Assembly (NCBI GenBank): GCA_001898095.1
Contig: MKSH01000125.1
Location: 1,794-9,481, forward strand
Source: Solirubrobacterales bacterium 70-9
GTDB taxonomy: Bacteria; Actinomycetota; Thermoleophilia; Solirubrobacterales; 70-9
Reading direction: 5' to 3'
DNA length: 7,688 nt
Positions 4,827-7,688 of this stretch are shown piece after piece (within the stretch, counting starts at the first letter, position 1; each line of letters starts with the position of its first letter). Position numbers and translations under genes: made by a program. Under the pieces are notes generated by a model. That model had not been told where the DNA came from. It searched no databases and saw only the letters and a list, made by a program, of their open reading frames with translations.

Positions 4827-5390
4827 GTGGCAATTACCGACGAACTGCTCGCAGACGCCAAGGACCGGATGGCGAAATCGGTGGAATCGAGCCGCGGCGA
4901 GCTCGCCACGGTGCGCACCGGCCGCGCCTCCCCGCACCTTCTGGACCGCATCAACGTCGATTATTACGGCGCCCAGACGTCGCTGAAGCAGCTTGCCAAC
5001 GTCGCCGCCTCGGATGCCCGCCTGCTCACCGTGACGCCGTTCGACAAAAGCGCGATCGGGGCGATCGAGAAATCGATCCTCGAGTCCGACGTCGGCCTCA
5101 CCCCGTCCAACGACGGCAACGTGATCCGTCTGGCGATCCCGGAAATGACCGAGGAGCGGCGGCGCGAGATGGTGAAGGTCGTGAACGGCGTCGCCGAGGA
5201 CGGCCGGGTGGCGATCCGCAACGTCCGACGCGACGTGATGAGCGACCTGCGCGAGCTGAAGAACGAGGGCGAAGTCGGCGAGGACGACGAGCGCCGCGCC
5301 GAGGCCGCGCTGCAGAAACAGACCGACGAGGCGATCGCCGAGATCGACGCGCTGCTCAAGGGCAAGGAAGCCGAAATCCTCGAGGTCTGA
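4827..5390 (+). CDS. frr: Ribosome recycling factor
   Basis: A 187-residue tRNA-shaped protein that works with EF-G to split the post-termination ribosome; length is typical (about 185). Family blocks are LATVRTGRASPHLLDRI (26-42), YYG (47-49), LKQLANVAA (53-61), PFDKSAIGAIEKSI (71-84), GLTPSNDGNVIRL (90-102) and the C-terminal helix region VAIRNVRRD (128-136), which contributes to the long three-helix bundle. The usual TPL after YYG is TSL here, a mild change. The start is GTG 4827, with AGAGAGG at 4812-4818, 8 nt upstream; the frame gives the expected N-terminus with a short first helix. It begins 14 nt after pyrH ends, the standard operon order. Confidence 0.97.
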   Translation: MAITDELLADAKDRMAKSVESSRGELATVRTGRASPHLLDRINVDYYGAQTSLKQLANVAASDARLLTVTPFDKSAIGAIEKSILESDVGLTPSNDGNVIRLAIPEMTEERRREMVKVVNGVAEDGRVAIRNVRRDVMSDLRELKNEGEVGEDDERRAEAALQKQTDEAIAEIDALLKGKEAEILEV

Positions 5391-5403
5391 GGGCGGCTGC
5401 GGT

Positions 5404-6072
5404 TTGAGCGGCGCTCCCAGATACGTGGCGATCATCACCGACGGCAACGGCCGTTGGGCGCAGCGGCGCGAGCTGCCGGTGATCGAGGGGCATCGGGCGG
5501 GCGCCGATGTGGTGAAGGCGCGGCTGCGCGACGCGGTCGACCTCGGGATCGCGGAGCTGACGGTCTTCTCCTTCTCGACCGAGAACTGGTCCCGCTCCGA
5601 GGAGGAGGTCAGCGGGCTGATGACGATGTTTGGCGAGCGGATCCTCGGCGAGACGCCGGAGCTCGACGAAGAGGGCGTGCGGATGCGCTTCATCGGCCGC
5701 CGCGAGGGCGTCGCGCCCGACCTGGTCGAGCGGATGGAGTGGGCGGAAGCGAAGACCGCCGAGAACTCGCGGATCACGCTCTTCATCGCCTTCAACTACG
5801 GCGGTAGGATGGAGATCGTCGACGCGGCGCGAAGCTTCCAGGGGAGCTCCGAGGAGGAGTTCCGTCGCCACCTCTACGCGCCCGACATGCACGACCCTGA
5901 CCTCCTGATCAGAACCAGCGGCGAGCAGCGGATCTCCAACTACCTGCTCTGGCAGTGCGCCTACTCGGAGCTGGTGTTCGCGGAGGAGCTGTGGCCGGAC
6001 TTCGACCGCGCGGCCTTCGAGCGGGCGCTGGGCCAGTTCACCGAACGGCAACGGCGCTTCGGGGGACGCTGA
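5404..6072 (+). CDS. uppS: Isoprenyl transferase (undecaprenyl-diphosphate-synthase type)
   Basis: A 222-residue cis-prenyltransferase that adds isopentenyl units to a farnesyl-type primer, giving the polyprenyl diphosphate carrier for peptidoglycan and other wall polymers. Motifs are TDGNGRWAQRR (12-22) with catalytic D13, EGHRAG (28-33), FSFSTENWSR (55-64), and PDLLIRTSGEQRISNYLLWQ (165-184), which runs on through AYSE for diphosphate and metal binding. The residue before the catalytic Asp is usually Met (MDGNGRWA) but is Thr here. The N-terminus is about a dozen residues shorter than in E. coli. The start is TTG 5404, with GAGGGCGG at 5389-5396, 7 nt upstream, 13 nt after frr. No ATG comes before the conserved block; the next possible start, GTG 5425, would trim 7 residues. 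Product chain length cannot be read from sequence. Confidence 0.94.
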   Translation: MSGAPRYVAIITDGNGRWAQRRELPVIEGHRAGADVVKARLRDAVDLGIAELTVFSFSTENWSRSEEEVSGLMTMFGERILGETPELDEEGVRMRFIGRREGVAPDLVERMEWAEAKTAENSRITLFIAFNYGGRMEIVDAARSFQGSSEEEFRRHLYAPDMHDPDLLIRTSGEQRISNYLLWQCAYSELVFAEELWPDFDRAAFERALGQFTERQRRFGGR

Positions 6073-7046
6073 TGAGCGATTTCTTCGAAGAAGAGATGTT
6101 CGAAGAGCGGCAGGCCGAGCCGGAGCCGGTCGAGGAGGCGCCGCGACGGCGGCGGCGCGGCGGCGACGAGCCGAGACGGCGGGTCAAACGCCGTGGCCGC
6201 AAGAAAGCGCGTGGCGGCGCGAAGCCGCCGAAGCCGAAACGCCGGCGGGGCGGCGGCGAGACGGTCAAACGGATCCTGATCGCGATCCCGGCGATCATCT
6301 TCGCGATCGCGATCACGGTCGCCGGCAACTGGGTCTTCGCCGCGGCGATGATCGCGATCGGGATCCTCTGCCTGCGCGAGTACCTCGAGCTGACCGCGAC
6401 CGCGCGGCCACTGGCGATCCCGGCCTACGCGGCGGTCGCGGCGATGGTCGTCGCCGCCCACGTCGGCACCTCCTACAGCGTGCTGCTGGTCTTCGTCGCC
6501 TCCTTCCCGCTGCTCTTCGCCTTCGGCGCCGACGCCAGACACCGCGACGGGGTGACGATCTCGATCGCGGTGACGCTGCTCGGGATCGTCTGGATCGGCA
6601 TCCCGCTCGCCCACGCGGTCTTCCTCCGCGACCTGCCGAGCCACGGGGCGGCGCTGCTGATCGACGTCCTGGTCGGCACCTTCGTCACCGACACCGCCGC
6701 CTACGCCACCGGCCGCATGTTCGGCAGCCACAAACTGGCTCCCAGCATCTCGCCGAACAAGAGCGTCGAGGGGCTGATCGGCGGCTTCGTGATCGGCACG
6801 ATGGGCTTCTGGTTCGCCGGGCTCTACCAGAACTGGTTGAGCGGGGCCGACGCCCTGATCATCGGCGCCGCGGTGGCCGCGATCGCCCCGGTCGGTGACC
6901 TCTTCGAGTCGATGCTGAAGCGCGATCTCGGCAAGAAGGACACCGGCACCATCTTCGGCCCCCACGGCGGCATCCTCGACCGCCTCGACGCGGTCTTCTT
7001 CACTGTCGTCGTCGGCTACTACCTGGCCGTCGCCCTGGTCTACTGA
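6072..7046 (+). CDS. cdsA: Phosphatidate cytidylyltransferase (CDP-diacylglycerol synthase) with charged N-terminal extension
   Basis: A 324-residue membrane enzyme that makes CDP-diacylglycerol from CTP and phosphatidate, the branch point to phosphatidylglycerol, cardiolipin and phosphatidylinositol. The family signature is complete at 280-306: S-x-L-K-R, then KKD and GPHGGILDRLD. Upstream are DTAAYATGRMFG (207-218) and SPNKSVEG (227-234), both typical. About seven to eight hydrophobic segments span 67-324. Residues 1-24 are acidic (EEEMFEE), and 25-66 are dominated by Arg, Lys, Gly and Pro, making a disordered cytoplasmic arm not found in the E. coli enzyme. The start ATG 6072 shares its A with the uppS TGA and follows GGGGGA (6061-6066). 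An in-frame ATG at 5955 would only translate uppS out of frame. The stop at 7044-7046 abuts a candidate inserted element. Confidence 0.95.
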   Translation: MSDFFEEEMFEERQAEPEPVEEAPRRRRRGGDEPRRRVKRRGRKKARGGAKPPKPKRRRGGGETVKRILIAIPAIIFAIAITVAGNWVFAAAMIAIGILCLREYLELTATARPLAIPAYAAVAAMVVAAHVGTSYSVLLVFVASFPLLFAFGADARHRDGVTISIAVTLLGIVWIGIPLAHAVFLRDLPSHGAALLIDVLVGTFVTDTAAYATGRMFGSHKLAPSISPNKSVEGLIGGFVIGTMGFWFAGLYQNWLSGADALIIGAAVAAIAPVGDLFESMLKRDLGKKDTGTIFGPHGGILDRLDAVFFTVVVGYYLAVALVY

Positions 7047-7161
7047 GACGCCTGGACCGGCGCATCTCTGCGTCCTCGGTCGCTCGGCTCGGGTCACGCA
7101 CTTGAGTGCGCTCCCCTCGCCTCGCTTCCCTGCGTCCTTGACCTGCTTGGTCCAGACGCCT
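7046..7161. mobile_element. Candidate 100-nt miniature inserted element with 8-nt direct repeats
   Basis: AGACGCCT occurs at 7046-7053 and again at 7154-7161, framing 100 nt (7054-7153). This segment starts GGACCGG and ends TTGGTCC, so its ends are inverted repeats: 5 perfect pairs plus two G-T, or 7 perfect pairs (CTGGACC/GGTCCAG, 7052-7058 and 7149-7155) counting two bases of each direct repeat. The middle holds CGCACTTGAGTGCG (7097-7110), a 6-bp palindrome, and CTGCGTCCT occurs near both ends (7068-7076 and 7130-7138). There is no room for a gene. This is the layout of a MITE with an 8-bp target duplication, placed so that the first base of the left repeat is the last base of the cdsA stop codon. 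Short repeats can be fortuitous, and no family is recognised. Confidence 0.4.
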
Positions 7162-7194
7162 CAGGGCGCGGTTCGGTGCGCCTCCGCGCCTGAG
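7160..7194 (+). promoter_or_regulatory. Hairpin just upstream of nusB
   Basis: CTCAGGGCGCGG (7160-7171) pairs with CCGCGCCTGAG (7184-7194) as 11 pairs with one bulged G, around a 12-nt loop. No T-run follows, and the nusB start is 11 nt downstream. It may end the cdsA transcript, or it may reduce nusB expression by sitting close to the initiation site. No convincing promoter was found; TTGACC at 7138-7143 has no -10 partner. Confidence 0.45.
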
Positions 7195-7205
7195 AGAATG
7201 TCCTG

Positions 7206-7586
7206 ATGCGCCGCTCCGACCAACGCCGTGACGCCGTCTTCGCCAGCTACCAGCGCGATGTGACCGGCCGCCCGCTCGCCGAGCTCCTCGCCGACGCCAA
7301 ACCGCTGACCCGGGAGCTGGCCGAGGGCGTCGACGCCCACCGCGAAGAACTCGACGAGACGATCTCCGAACACCTGCGCGGCGGCTGGACCGTCGACCGG
7401 GTGGCGCCGCTCGACCTGAACGTGATGCGGGTGGCGCTGTTCGAGATCGAGGAGGGGGAGACCCCGTACGAGGTGGCGATCGACGAGGCGGTGGAGATCG
7501 CCAAGGAGTACTGCGGCGCCGACGCGCCGAGCTTCGTCAACGGGGTGCTCGGGGCGATCGTCCGCGAGCGCGAGCCGGCCGGATGA
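7206..7586 (+). CDS. nusB: Transcription antitermination factor NusB
   Basis: A 126-residue all-helical RNA-binding protein that with NusE (S10) binds boxA in rRNA leaders and promotes processive, antiterminated transcription and rRNA processing. The N-terminus RRSDQRRDAVFASYQRD (2-18) matches the usual basic start and the A-L-x-x-L-Y-Q type motif, with F-A-S-Y-Q here. The C-terminal half is clearer: APLDLNVMRVALFEI (67-81), TPYEVAIDEAVEIAKEY (86-102) and SFVNGVLGAIVRE (109-121), the family's most conserved segment. Slightly short but complete. The start is ATG 7206, with only a modest GAGAG (7192-7196) 9 nt upstream, inside the hairpin foot. An ATG at 7198 stops after two codons. It ends in an ATGA overlap with the next gene. 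nusB directly after cdsA is not the common order. Confidence 0.92.
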   Translation: MRRSDQRRDAVFASYQRDVTGRPLAELLADAKPLTRELAEGVDAHREELDETISEHLRGGWTVDRVAPLDLNVMRVALFEIEEGETPYEVAIDEAVEIAKEYCGADAPSFVNGVLGAIVREREPAG

Positions 7587-7688
7587 GCCGCCTGCGCGAG
7601 ATCGCCGAGCGGCTGCGCGAGATCGCCGCCGAGCTGGAGGGCGAGGGCGAGCTCGAGGAGGGCCGTGCCGCGGCTCTCGCCGCCGAGG
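7583..7688 (+). CDS. Unrecognised heptad-repeat protein, N-terminal part (partial)
   Basis: The ATG at 7583 overlaps the nusB stop (ATGA) and the frame stays open to the window edge, giving 35 residues. They are almost all Leu, Arg, Glu, Ala and Ile in a helical, heptad-like pattern: LREIAER then LREIAAE, with CTGCGCGAGATCGCC repeated exactly at 7592-7606 and 7613-7627 (21-nt period). Codon third positions are G/C-rich, as in the neighbours, and the overlap argues for a real gene co-translated with nusB. The remainder (ELEEGRAAALAAE) is also helical. It faintly recalls the small subunit of exonuclease VII (XseB), a short helical protein with an L-E-E-A-x-x-x-L pattern, but 35 low-complexity residues cannot support that. 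Function unknown. Confidence 0.7.
   Translation, partial: MSRLREIAERLREIAAELEGEGELEEGRAAALAAE

Noticed and set aside
2884..4833. Very long open frame of 649 codons on the minus strand, antisense to rpsB, tsf and pyrH
   Set aside because: It is the shadow expected opposite GC-rich coding DNA; its translation is rich in Arg, Asp, Val and Ala without motifs, and the + strand holds three certain genes.
5955..6071. Upstream in-frame ATG for cdsA giving a longer protein
   Set aside because: The extra residues are uppS read in another frame; ATG 6072 has an overlap start and its own ribosome binding sequence.
5961..7097. Minus-strand open frame of 378 codons opposite uppS and cdsA, with similar ones at 440-1282 and 984-1925
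   Set aside because: All are antisense to firmly identified genes, have no family motifs and begin at arbitrary positions.
7583..7688. Calling the last partial gene xseB
   Set aside because: Only 35 low-complexity helical residues are visible; resemblance to XseB is compositional.

Overview
The window is a stretch of a high-GC bacterial chromosome (roughly 70% G+C by eye, with GTG and TTG starts and many ATGA/GTGA overlaps). It is packed with core genes, all on the + strand. Gene content, codon use and protein features point to Actinomycetota. A deep branch such as Thermoleophilia (Solirubrobacterales-like) is my best guess from remembered family features, not from a search. I found no convincing gene on the minus strand.

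Block 1 (1-1745) is the 3' end of proC followed by yggT, lspA and a short rluA/rluD-type pseudouridine synthase, all overlapping and surely co-transcribed. In many Actinomycetota and Firmicutes, yggT, lspA and rluD lie near the ftsZ/sepF division cluster, so this is probably its tail; no divIVA lies between yggT and lspA. The block covers proline synthesis, a small membrane protein, lipoprotein signal-peptide removal and rRNA modification.

Block 2 (1746-2293) is a 548-nt spacer without a credible gene but full of structure. It holds a possible 78-nt cloverleaf-like fold, two small hairpins, a perfect 24-bp inverted repeat with only a 2-nt centre, a 13-nt direct repeat with 22-nt spacing, a perfect 18-bp GC-rich hairpin, a TACAAT -10-like box, a leader hairpin and the AAGGAG ribosome binding site of rpsB. 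This is the least explained part of the window.

Block 3 (2294-7046) is the classic operon rpsB-tsf-pyrH-frr-uppS-cdsA, with spacings from a 1-nt overlap to 14 nt. It links translation (S2, EF-Ts, ribosome recycling factor), UMP phosphorylation, the lipid carrier for cell-wall synthesis and CDP-diacylglycerol for phospholipids. Two products are unusual: S2 carries a tail of about 160 residues (charged helix, then Ala/Pro-rich), and CdsA has a cytoplasmic N-terminus of about 65 residues that is acidic and then very basic.

Block 4 (7047-7688) starts with a 159-nt spacer. This contains a 100-nt segment with short terminal inverted repeats bounded by an 8-nt direct repeat, which looks like a miniature mobile element inserted exactly at the cdsA stop codon, and then a hairpin. 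nusB follows, overlapped by the start of an unrecognised heptad-repeat protein that runs off the window. The dxr-rseP pair that often follows cdsA is absent here.

I see no new enzyme system, defence island or CRISPR array. The main leads are the structured rluD-rpsB spacer, the element after cdsA and the extended S2 protein.
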